Assembly (NCBI GenBank): GCA_033065855.1 | Contig: JAVXUO010000239.1 | Location: 1 to 64,000, forward strand | Direction of reading: 5' to 3' | DNA length: 64,000 nt | DNA from: Escallonia rubra | Lineage: Eukaryota > Streptophyta > Magnoliopsida > Escalloniales > Escalloniaceae | Shown here: positions 47,227 through 56,800 of the stretch, one piece after another | Layout: every line of letters starts with the position of its first letter | How positions within the stretch are numbered: the first letter of the stretch is position 1 | Translations under genes and position numbers: made by a program | Notes under the pieces: generated by a model | Seen by the model: the letters and a program-made list of their open reading frames with translations, nothing else | Told to the model about the DNA's origin: nothing | Databases searched by the model: none

Positions 47227-47810
47227 CCGAGAAAGGGTATATTGGCCTCAGTAACTTCTCCCTTAACTACAAATCTCGTTTCGTGCTTCTTTACCTTTAG
47301 ATGTAAAGTTACACACTGTTGAGAGAACAACCAATAGATGTACATATTTATACCTTTATGAAAGAGCCTAAGGGCCTTTAAGTGTGTTTGTCACTATTTT
47401 TGTGCATGATGTTAATACAAATTAAGGTTTCTTCTCAGCATTATTACATATACTTGTCGTTGCAATACACGATGATAAAACTTTGTCGTTGGTTTTGAAT
47501 CTTTTTGTTTCATAGTCGTATGTCGTACGCAGTCTTGCTCATATATAGAACACAGATCAGCCATGAACAAAAACGGACGGCTGCCGGTCGACCTTATGCG
47601 CACTAGACGGCTTCCTATTGAAGTGTGGGTTGTTTACACAATGTACCTAAGATTCAAGCTTTTTGTTTAGACCAGAATCACCAGATGAAGTGAACGGGTA
47701 GACATAATAAGAAGAAGAAATAATAAGCAGAAGAAAAACCTATTTGTGGGCACAAAAATGTGGAACTTGTTACCATCATTGCCTTTTAGGAGCTCATTGT
47801 CATCATCATA
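47227..47810. repeat. Segmental duplication, copy 1
   Basis: GGGTATATTGGCCTCAGTAA, CTTCTCCCTTAACTA, TTTCGTGCTTCT, CTTTAGATGTAAA, CAGCCATGAACAAA, AACGGGTAGACATA, TTTGTGGGCA and CTTGTTACCATCATTGCC occur here in the same order as in 48161-48930. It contains neither the MITE nor the small A-tailed insert of copy 2. Confidence 0.75.
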
Positions 47811-48318
47811 TACAGTCTCTCTTCTTCACAGACACACTTTTGCCTTCTTATCTCTTGCCTTGTGGAAAGGTTCACAGTGATTTGTGAAAGAAGGTTCCGA
47901 TCCACGTTTCAATACCAAAAGAAGACCATAGATATATTTAGATGATACTTGATCGAAATTTACTAAACGTTTTTATTTTTTTGGTAAATATTAACTTTTT
48001 CATGAATATATCGGCTATTTGACAGTTTAACAAACTACATAATTAATTCAATGTTTAAAGCTAAGAGCCGATTACATCAACGAAGTTGAATTTACAATGT
48101 CTTATTCATGAGTAGTCCAATTTATAGATACTTTTCTTCTTGTGTTGGGATCTTATGAAGATTGCAAAGGGTATATCGACTTCAATAACTTCTCCCTTAA
48201 CTAGAAAATTTTATTTCGTGCTTCTCTATCTTTAGATGTAAAACTTCACATTCATATTGAGTAAAAAACAAGGGATATACATATTTATTTATATCGTTGT
48301 AAAAAAGATAGAACAAAC

Positions 48319-48546
48319 TTTGGTTCATATCCGGATTGTAGGAATCTTCCTTCAACCCCATGTATAGTGACAATTAATAGTCGCTAATTGTTTCAAGTGG
48401 CTTTTCTTCTAACACTTTCAGCGACAATTATTAGCAGCATTTTTTTAGCGTCATTAAATAAAAGCCATTAGAAACATTTAGAGACAATTGATTGTTGTTA
48501 TATAAGGGGTAGAATGAAGATTCCTCCAACCGGCTTATCCGCCAAA
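48319..48546. mobile_element. MITE, TTTGGCT family, copy C
   Basis: It starts TTTGGTTCATATCCGGATTG and ends GGCTTATCCGCCAAA. It shares GTATAGTGACAATTAATAG, TTTTTTTAGCGTCA and AGACAATTGATTGT with copy B. It is 228 bp, inserted in the second copy of the segmental duplication only. Confidence 0.75.
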
Positions 48547-48849
48547 ATTTTTCCAAAAAGGTATACAAAATTCTCCTTCTCCACATTATTACATACTCGC
48601 CCTTGCAATACGCGATGATAAAACTTGCTCATATTTATGTAGAACACATCAGCCATGAACAAAGAAAGATGGCCGCCGACCTTCTGTGCAGTTTACGGCT
48701 TCCAATCGAAATGTGGGTTGTTGAGAGTATAATGTAAGATTCCAGTTTTTTGGCCAAGACCAGATCGATGAGGTGAACGGGTAGACATATATATAATAAG
48801 AACAATAAATAAGTAGAAGAAAAGCACCCATTTGTGGGCATAAAGTTTA

Positions 48850-48892
48850 GAACTTGTTGCTGCTTACAAAAAAAAAAATTGGAACTTGTTGC
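48850..48892 (+). repeat. A-rich stub between 11-bp direct repeats
   Basis: GAACTTGTTGC at 48850-48860 is repeated at 48882-48892. Between them is TGCTTAC, a run of A, then TTG. The paralogous copy at about 47763 has a single GAACTTGTT and no insert, so this is a real insertion rather than an old repeat. Confidence 0.65.
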
Positions 48893-48937
48893 CATCATTG
48901 CCTTCTGGGGCTCATTGTCAATTTGCCATCATCACAT

Positions 48938-50215
48938 GTGGTGGCAGAGCAAGAATTTTTTTTTAAGGTGGGCACCAAAATCTCAATCCGAAATTAACAA
49001 TCCCACTAATAGCAATTTTCAAAACTCAATTGTCACATCCTAAATTAATACAAAAAATGAAAGGTTTTGAGAAGTAGAAAATTTAAGAATCAATCGTTAG
49101 ATCTTCCCTTACTTTTACGGACTGAGGCGACCATTAGTATTGTCATCGAGAAATTGACTTGGCGACTGCCGCCCGTGAGCGCTGTTACCGGCAGCCTGCT
49201 TGAGCACGTGAGGCCGTGACGTTTGGGCTTTGGGTGCCGTGACTCATGAGCCCGTGACCTACCAGAGTTGGACCGACAAGTGGAGGCAATGGCGTTGGCC
49301 GTTGAAAGCGTGTCGTCATGAGGTGAGGCTGGTGTGCGGTGAGGGAACTGAGGAGAATGCGGTGTTCTCCTATCCATATATGTGCCTTTCAGGCTTTGAA
49401 AGTATAGATGTTTGGAAACCATAGAGAGTGAGAATAAAAATAATTTTTTGTGTTGACTTTATGCGTAAACTAAGGCTCTGTTTGACAAATTTTTTTTTTT
49501 TGTTTTCAGTTTTTGGAAAAAAAAATTAAAGAGTAGCTTAATTTTTTTTTTTTTACAAAAACAAGTGGCTCTTTGATAACCCTATATTTATTTATTTTTT
49601 TAATGTTTGATAACCCAGTTTTTATTTTGAGTTTTTATTTTTGTGGTGGTTTGCGGTTGCGGTGGTAGGGCGTGGCGGTGGCCGATTGTGGCTGGTGGCT
49701 GCCGCCGGTGGTCGCCTCCGGTGGTCGCCGGAGATTGCCACCGGCAGCCTGCAGTCGCAGGCGGTGGTCGTTTGAGGTGGCTGTCGGCCGGCGGTGGCTG
49801 TCTGTCGACGATGGGAGGGTGGTGGTAGTGGTGGTCGAAAAAAAAAAAACTCATTTTTGGAGTTTTTTTTTTCTTCTTCAGTTTAAAAAATCAATTTTTT
49901 AAACTGAAGAAGAAAAAAAAATGGTTACCAAACACAACTTTTATTTCCAGTTTCCAAAACTGAAAAAAAAAATTCCGTCAAACGAGGCCTTAGTCTTTTA
50001 TTTGTATAAGTTTAACATTTTAAATGACTAAAATGATATCTTTTTTAACCATCCTTGAAATTTTTAGATACATTAAATGTAAAATAATCACAAATACATC
50101 TCTTTTAAGTATTTTTCAAATTTTTAGGTGGACATTTTTATCATTGGAGATAAAATATACCATATAAAGGGTAAAAATTTTTAAGAAGCAGGTGGGCACC
50201 GGCCCACCGATGCCC
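48938..50215. mobile_element. Possible composite repeat carrying a nested element
   Basis: The left part (TGGTGGCAGAGCAAGAATTTT, then AAGGTGGGCACC) and right part (GGTGGGCACCGGCCCACC, then CCCCCACTCACTCTG) look like ends of a common plant repeat with GTGGCGGAGCCAG-type termini. The element at 49474-49989 lies inside. The ends are too degenerate to be sure. DNA between 49030 and 49470 includes a GC-richer block without a recognisable gene. Confidence 0.3.
49474..49989. mobile_element. Non-autonomous element with T-rich arms and GGT/GGC core, copy 2
   Basis: The left end is GGCTCTGTTTGACAAATTTT and the right end in reverse is GGCCTCGTTTGACGGAATTTT. Both ends are followed by TTTCAGTTTTTGG-type subterminal repeats, so the arms are long inverted repeats. 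The core (about 49643-49835) is GGT/GGC-rich as at 12391-12878. A nearly perfect palindrome of about 58 bp lies at 49864-49921 (arms of about 28 nt, 2-nt centre). TAA precedes and TTA follows the element, possibly a Harbinger-type target. Confidence 0.65.
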
Positions 50216-50296
50216 CCACTCACTCTGATGAGAAGTAAAAAGACCTTGTTAACACCATTCTGTTTGAATGTATTGACTAAGATGTTCAAGTACACG

Positions 50297-50304
50297 GATG
50301 TACT
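50297..50304. repeat. hAT target-site duplication, left copy
   Basis: GATGTACT, identical to 53926-53933. Confidence 0.9.
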
Positions 50305-53300
50305 TAGAGTTGTCAAAGGGCCGGGCTTGGGCCGGCCCAGCCCAAGCCCATCGGGCCTGTAGTGGGGCTGCCAACCGGGCCGGGCCTGCCGAAGGCAAAC
50401 CTAGGCCCAATATCTAGGGTCGGGCTTGGGCCGGGCCCGGGCCCTTTTTTTTTTCTTTCTTTCTTGTTATTCAATTTTAAATTTCATCTCTAGGCAATAG
50501 TCACAATTTAACGAACCTAATCTGTATCATTTTATTTCATTATAAGTAATATACATATATATGTATGTATGTATATACATATTTATTTGTTAGCCGCTAT
50601 ATTTTTTATTATATGTTAAACATTTTCATACTCTTCTTGGTGAGCTTTATTAATAAAATCTTAACACATAACAATTTATATAGAAAAATAATAAATGTGT
50701 TCATAGGCCCTCCTCCTTTTATCCGGGCTTGGGACCGGCTGCTTGTAAACAAACAGGCGAAGTTACCTATTTTTTTATATATACGAAAAAATATATATCT
50801 TGCTTGTAAAAATTTATTTTATATATATGAAAAAAAAATATATTTTGTGAAAAAAAATATTCTTAAAACTCTAACAATCAAAATAATAATGCATGTCTAT
50901 CCAAAATATCAGCAATCAAAGATCAAGAAATTTGCAGCGTCAACCAAAAGGATCAAAAGAGGAAAATAAAAACAAATTACCTAATCATCCGGAAGTACTT
51001 CAATATCCGAGTCACTGCTCTTCCTATCATCAATCGGTTTATCTTACTCGCGGTATTTCGCATCAAGATAATCCTTCCAACATACACATAGCTCGAGCGA
51101 CTCGGGGTTAAGACGACTCCTCCTGTCATCCAAAACCCTCCCGCTTGCTGAAAATGCCGACTCTGAAGCAACCGTGGAGGCTTGCACTGGCAGTACATCC
51201 CGTGCAATTTGGGATAAAGTTTTATACATGTTTTGATTTTGTTTCCAAAAATTTAACAAATTAAAATTAACATGTTCTTGCCTTGATAAATCAGAATAAT
51301 GATCAGTATTTGCATATACACCAATCTCATTAAAAGAGGAAAAAGTATACGAATCTCCCGAATTAGAAGTACCTTCACCTGGTAGCTGTCTTGCTACTAG
51401 ATGTTCAAAGCCTTGAAGGTATGGCGCATAATACCTCTCAGCAGTGGATGATGATGTAGCTCGCCCGCGCATGTCAGCAGAATTACGATAAAGGTTGAAC
51501 AAGTCCTCAAACCTCTTGCTCACTTTTGCTGTGAGCAAGGTTGTGTCATCTACTGTGTAGCACATTAATTTCGATATCTCTTGTATCGAGGCGTTCACGC
51601 CATGCAACTTTAACCTAGGATCTAAACAAGTAGCCACAGTAAAAATAGCAAGCAGTTTACTCCAATATTTATTGAACTTTGCATCCATCACTTGTACTAT
51701 TTCCTTAAATGGTCCTATATATCTCCATTTTGTTAACATTGTAGCCATCTTCAGAATTTCTATTAAAGCGATAGGAGAGGTGGGATAGTACGTACCAGAC
51801 AATAAATTGGTAGACGTGTAGAATACCTCCAAAAATTCAGCTAGGTATGTGGCCATCTGCCATTCCTCTTGAGTTGGCAAGCCGGCTGGGAACTGGGTTA
51901 GTAGAAAATGCGTATAGACTTCTCGGTATGCCAGAATGTGTAAAAGCATGTGGTATGTAGAGTTCCACCTGTGGACCACATCTGTAACTGCTCTCCTGCG
52001 AGGCATATTATATTGAACACACAACGTTTTAAATTGTTGTGTTCTCGGACTCGAGCTATTAACATACGCTGTCATACCCCTCATTTTGAGAAGAATATCT
52101 CCTGCAGCAGCTAAACCATCTTGAACAATTAAATTAATAATGTGACAAACACAGCGAACATGAAATAATTCACCATGAAGTACAGGTTGAAGCGTCTCCT
52201 TTAAAGCTGCAACAACAACTTTATTGTTAGAAGCATTATCAAAACTAACACTCATAATCTTATCCTTAATTTTAAATGTGGTGCATGCTTTTAATATAAG
52301 AGTAGCAATGTTCATTCCATCGTGCGGATAAGGGAAGTGCTCGAAAGCGATGATTCTCTTGTGCATAACCCAATCTGCATCAATCCAATGAGCGGTCACA
52401 CAAGAATAACTAACAAAAGTATAAGGAGATTGCCAAATATCAGAAGTAAGACTAACTTTACCGTCAAATTTATCGAAATAATCGATAAGGCGTGCTTTGG
52501 CAGCATTGTACTGTCGGAGTGCATCGGACCTAGTTGTGTTTCTATGAACCTTTTTGTACAAAGGTTGAACGTATGTGTTCATATATCTAGAGTGCTTAGG
52601 ATTATCGGCAAAAGAAAATGCTTGTTCATCGTGAATAACAAATTCAGCGAGACTGTCTCTTTGCTCTCGCTGATTATAAACAAATAACTTACCGTCAAAA
52701 GATAACTGCGTTTGGGTAGGTTCGACGTGGCCTTGTCGAGGTGCACACTGAGGGTAATGCCTGTTAAGATGTCCATTACCACTACCAGACGAAAATAATT
52801 TAAGACAGTACTTACATCGAGCTTTTCGGATGCCGTCCACCGTAACTACGTCGAAATGATTCCAACACTCGGCTTTCTTTTTTTTCCCCTTTTGGACTTC
52901 TGGCACGTTACCGGAAGCATTGCTCGGCCCTTCTTCATCATGACCAGGCATAGGGTTGAGATTATGCCACGGAGTAGTAGCTTCGCCAACCGAGCTGCGT
53001 CCTTGACTATAATGCGAGGGGTCTTCATCAGGCGTGTATTCAAAATCTGGAATGTTTTGATTGAACTCCCAATTGGCTTGAGTATCTATCATACAGCCTG
53101 TACTCATTCGTCAAGGAACGAATGGTTGTGTTGGTGCTTGGACTGGTGTTTGTGATGGCCGTGGCGCTGGTGCTTGTGCTGGTGGTGGTGCTTGCAATGA
53201 TGATGATGTTTTTCGTGATGACGATGCACGCCTCATTTTCTTCAATAATCCAGCCATATTTCACGCTAAACTTTGTAAGAGTAACTAAATACACAAGTAT

Positions 53301-53925
53301 AAGAGTAGTAATAAGAAATAACAATTAAAAGAATGAACGAGTAACAAATATTAGAGAGTTAGTAATTAAAAAGAATTTAGCAAGACTAGTAATTAATAAA
53401 CAAGAATACTAATTAGTAAATACTAGTAGTAATTAGCAAGAGTAGTAATTGGAGAGGAAAATAGTAGCAAAGCTTGTTGTGAGAGTAAGAAGATTGGTGT
53501 GAAAAATTAGAGAGAAATGGTGTGAATTTATAGATTTTAGAAACTTCACAAAAGACCAAAATACCCCTACAAACTATCCGTTTATAGTTGTTGGGGAGGG
53601 TAAGAGTGTAAAGGAGTTGAAAAATATAGGTTAGACTAAAATACCCCCCAAACTAGCCGTTATATAGCTGTTGGGGGGGTAAAAGTGGAAGTTTGGAAAA
53701 TGGGTGGAAGAAAGGGGGGGAAAAGCAAAAGATTCAAAAAAGTGGGGCCAAAACCGGGCCAAACCCGGGCCGGGCCGGGCCGTTTTTCCAGATTTTGAAG
53801 GCCTGGTCCAGGCCCAGGCCCCAGGCCCTCTGCACGCGGGCCTCTACTGTTCATCGACGGGGTCGGGCCAGAACCGGGCCGGGTCGGGCTAGCCCGCGGG
53901 CCGCCCGGCCCGTTTGACAACGACA
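50305..53925 (-). mobile_element. Full-length hAT DNA transposon
   Basis: A 3621-bp element with exact 8-bp target duplications. The left end reads TAGAGTTGTCAAAGGGCCGG and the right end in reverse TGTCGTTGTCAAACGGGCCG. The inner GTTGTCAAA-GGGCCGGGC is shared and the outermost bases differ. Both subterminal regions (50325-50450 and about 53750-53915) are dense in GGGCC/GGCCC words, probably transposase-binding repeats. The transposase is on the minus strand. The exact duplication and open frame indicate recent activity. Confidence 0.93.
51044..53107 (-). CDS. hAT transposase (BED zinc finger, dimerisation domain)
   Basis: A 687-residue ATG frame. A BED zinc finger is at about residues 80-121 (WNHF, C98-x2-C101, H113, H117). 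The hAT core has D223 in TSDIWQS, D290 in SFDNASNN, the RCVCH segment (318-322) and RWNSTYHML (380-388). The C-terminal hATC dimerisation domain ends the protein, with E649 in ASESAFSASGR. These are the residues expected of an active RNase H-fold transposase. Upstream, in the same frame, an ATG at 53257 opens 48 codons (MAGLLKKMRR, then Pro/Gln/Ala-rich) that end at a TGA (53111-53113), just one codon before this start. The longer protein may be ancestral, or the short frame is a leader. Plain cut-and-paste transposition is its only known family role. Confidence 0.94.
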   Translation of the reverse strand: MSTGCMIDTQANWEFNQNIPDFEYTPDEDPSHYSQGRSSVGEATTPWHNLNPMPGHDEEGPSNASGNVPEVQKGKKKKAECWNHFDVVTVDGIRKARCKYCLKLFSSGSGNGHLNRHYPQCAPRQGHVEPTQTQLSFDGKLFVYNQREQRDSLAEFVIHDEQAFSFADNPKHSRYMNTYVQPLYKKVHRNTTRSDALRQYNAAKARLIDYFDKFDGKVSLTSDIWQSPYTFVSYSCVTAHWIDADWVMHKRIIAFEHFPYPHDGMNIATLILKACTTFKIKDKIMSVSFDNASNNKVVVAALKETLQPVLHGELFHVRCVCHIINLIVQDGLAAAGDILLKMRGMTAYVNSSSPRTQQFKTLCVQYNMPRRRAVTDVVHRWNSTYHMLLHILAYREVYTHFLLTQFPAGLPTQEEWQMATYLAEFLEVFYTSTNLLSGTYYPTSPIALIEILKMATMLTKWRYIGPFKEIVQVMDAKFNKYWSKLLAIFTVATCLDPRLKLHGVNASIQEISKLMCYTVDDTTLLTAKVSKRFEDLFNLYRNSADMRGRATSSSTAERYYAPYLQGFEHLVARQLPGEGTSNSGDSYTFSSFNEIGVYANTDHYSDLSRQEHVNFNLLNFWKQNQNMYKTLSQIARDVLPVQASTVASESAFSASGRVLDDRRSRLNPESLELCVCWKDYLDAKYRE

Positions 53926-53933
53926 GATGTACT
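53926..53933. repeat. hAT target-site duplication, right copy
   Basis: GATGTACT, an exact match to 50297-50304. Confidence 0.9.
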
Positions 53934-54019
53934 CGTGACTGATGTCCACCATCAAAAAAAATAAAAATAAAGAAACCTTCTCTGTTTTTTTGTAGTTCAA
54001 AAAGAGAATTAGGAGGGAG

Positions 54020-54061
54020 AGTGAAGGGACCTTTTTTTTTTTTTTGGTCGAAGTGAAGGGA
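54020..54061. repeat. T(n)GGTCGA stub between 11-bp direct repeats
   Basis: AGTGAAGGGAC at 54020-54030 and 54051-54061 is exact. The insert is C, a run of T, then GGTCGA. Read on the minus strand it ends TCGACC-A(n), the same as the insert at 20839-20851. Confidence 0.65.
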
Positions 54062-54863
54062 CATTGTGTTCCGTGATCCATCCATATAATTAGTGACTTG
54101 ACTAAAGATAATAATGTTTAAACTTGCCGACGAATCATGGTCCAATGTCACGTACAACAACAATTATTAAGTCGCTCCTCTAGTGCTATCATGGTAATAT
54201 AATTAGTCACCACTAGGCCACTGCAGTTAGACTAGACTCTACTTTATAGACCCACATGAAAGATTTTGCCAATCTCTTCCTCTTCACATCTTCTTGGTTT
54301 TTCCAAACGTGAAGCTTTGTTGGTACACACTTTCGCACGCTGCCTTGCTTTTTATGAATCTTACTTGATTACATTTCTTTTCTCAAGACTTCTGGTAAAA
54401 TAAAATAAGAAAATGTATTCCTACTCCCCTTTATTTTGCCTTTAAGAATTTTTGGAGAGTCTGTACTCTTGACAATGTTTAGCATAATTTTACAATATTT
54501 GCGAAATTTTGGTCGTCGAGTCTGCCAATAATTAATGAGTATACTAACAATGAATGGGGAGGGGAGATTGTTTGGCTGGCTCGCGTTAAGATTCGTCTTC
54601 CCTGACCTCCGTTGAGCATTTTTTATTTCAATTTATTGGTGCAAAACTTGGTTAAGAACTTTTGTATGTTCGTGCAAAATATTATTTGAAAACGCAACGC
54701 AATCAAGTGTCGTACATAGCTTAAGTGGAGCATGGATATGTACAAAGATTCTGTGGGCTATGACCAATCCCAATTCCTGAAAGAAATATAAAGAATTTAC
54801 GCGTGAATTCCTTGGCTAATGACTTAAGAGCGCACTAATTAGAGTTTGTTTGTGATCATTAAT
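54062..54863. other. Gene-free stretch
   Basis: AT-rich intergenic DNA with no gene or clear repeat seen. Confidence 0.5.
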
Positions 54864-55553
54864 AGCCTGTTTGCGAGTTTTTTTTAGGAGTGAAAAGATA
54901 GGAAAAGAAAGGAAAGTGGTTCATTTCCTCTATTTTCTCTAATTTGTGAGTTTTTTTAGGAAAGCAAAGGGAGGAAAGTTTAAGCCTCTTTTGTCTCTAA
55001 ATCTTTTCTCCAAAATTGGAAAGAAACGGAGAGAAAAGAAACTCTCATAAGTAATATTTTAATAATGCCCATATTACCTTTGAGATTATGATGACTTAAT
55101 TTTTAATGACTTTTAAGTCCTAGGGTTTCTTACAAAAAACCTATCATACCCTTTATTGCAAACAAACATAAGACCAATTTGTGTTTTTTCAATGGCTAAT
55201 TTGTGTGTTTTTTATTGTGGCACTAACCGGTAAAGACTTATCACGTTATTATGGTATAAACTTTATGTGTTGTCCTTGATGACCAATTTATTTTCTCCGT
55301 CTAAATTATGTTCTTAGTTAGGATCATACTTTAAAGTCTTTATTTGGATTAACACACTATTATATAAGGGTATGTGTGTAATGTTGTATCTTTTCCTTTT
55401 TTTTTTCTTCTGAACTCACAAACAAAGGAAATGAATGATACTTTTCTTTATCTCCGAAACTCATAAATAAGAGGAAGGAAAATTGTATTCCCTTCTCTTT
55501 CTTTCTCTTCTTTTCTTTTCTTTTCCCTCCTCTCAAAACTCGCAAACATGTTA
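54864..55553. mobile_element. Non-autonomous TIR element with purine-rich arms
   Basis: The left end AGCCTGTTTGCGAGTTTT and the right end in reverse AACATGTTTGCGAGTTTT share GTTTGCGAGTTTT. Both continue into AGGAG-GAAAAG purine-rich arms. It is 690 bp with no coding capacity. TTA/TAA bases at the borders may be a 3-bp target. Confidence 0.6.
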
Positions 55554-55736
55554 TAAGATTTACTTCAACATTGGCGTTCTTGTATCGAGTTCCGAAAACA
55601 AAAAGCAAAACTTCAAATAACATTGCTTTAAGTCACGCTTGAAAAATTCCCTAATTATAAGAAACTAGTTTTCTTTGTCAACAGGATTAGAGGGTTGGAT
55701 CGATGCAAATATTAAGAGGAGGCATGGGGGTTGGGT

Positions 55737-55752
55737 GGGGGGGGGGGGGGGG
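55737..55752. repeat. G16 homopolymer in a G-rich tract
   Basis: Sixteen consecutive G preceded by GGGGGTTGGGT, able in principle to form a G-quadruplex. Confidence 0.9.
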
Positions 55753-56666
55753 TTGACCATTTTTGCACCAATAAGCTATATGAAACTCAAAAGTAAGCAT
55801 GTTAATGGATCAAATTTTGATTCGTTGGAGTCCGGTTTAACAGACATGGTAAAAAATTTCTTACTCGTTTATCTAGTAACCTGATTATCCAATTAATAAG
55901 TGTATCAACATGGATATATTTTAACATAATCCACTGATGATCCCTTCTGATGTGATTACACACGTGATTGGAGTTTGTTGGTTGCTATTCCTGATCATTT
56001 TAAAAAAAACTCGGACATAATCCGACTCAATTCCAACTCCTGCAAATCTGGATGAACAATGGTACAGTCTAATTAAAAATTCACTCCGTTTCCAAGCCAA
56101 AAGTTTTGTAAATAACGGGATTTAGATCAACCCCAACCCAATCCGAATCATACAAATTGGCATGCCTACTAAAAAGGCATACTGAGGATGAGGTAAAGGG
56201 CTTTAGTGACATTTTTATTTTTATTTTTTGTGTCGAATGCTTTGCCTTGCTTAAAGCTTTTGTCCATCCGTTTAATGTCGTTTTCCTACTACACCTCTGC
56301 ACCCATGTAATCAATTTTAGTTGTAGCTTTGTCCTGCACTCCCGCCCTAAAACCTCTCACCCCAAAACATAGTCCACTAACGATACTACCAATTCCGCGA
56401 CGACGCTCCTGCTCTCGCTTCGTGTAACTAAGTTCTCAATTTTTCTTGGGTCACGAAGGTATAGTCTTGGTCGGAAGGCCCGAAAAAAGTTTTGTCCATT
56501 TCATAATAGTTTTTGGGCCTCTTTTACTGTGAAAAGGGGCCCATGGTCACTATGGTTGCTAATATATTTGGGCCCTTTCTAGTCTAAATTAAATCACAAG
56601 AAGCCCGCTAACACAAACTGTGCCCCTTTATATAAGATATCTGAAGGTGCGGGTCAAGCCCAATCA

Positions 56667-56800
56667 GGCCAATTTGACTAAACTCTCAAGCCCAGCCCAA
56701 ACCACAATTACGCATATCGCACGCGCTAGCCCGGTGAGGCCCATTGGACTAAACTCTCAGGCCCAGCCGAAACCACAGTCACGCCAATCGCACGTGCTAT
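56667..56800. repeat. 71-bp tandem duplication
   Basis: GGCCAATTTGACTAAACTCT at 56667 and GGCCCATTGGACTAAACTCT at 56738 begin two units that continue CAGCCCAG, AACCACA and ATCGCACG in parallel. The second unit is slightly shorter. Confidence 0.8.

Larger units (their letters stand above)
48161..48930. repeat. Segmental duplication, copy 2 with insertions
   Basis: Same order of blocks as 47227-47810, offset by about 934 bp at its start and about 1118 bp at its end. The increase is mostly due to the MITE at 48319-48546 and a small A-rich insert near 48861-48881. Confidence 0.75.

Noticed and set aside
52322-52687. 121-codon plus-strand frame within the hAT element
   Set aside because: Antisense to the transposase; no domain of its own.
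53693-54163. Proline/arginine/glycine-rich frames near the hAT right end
   Set aside because: They are translations of the GGGCC subterminal repeats of the transposon.
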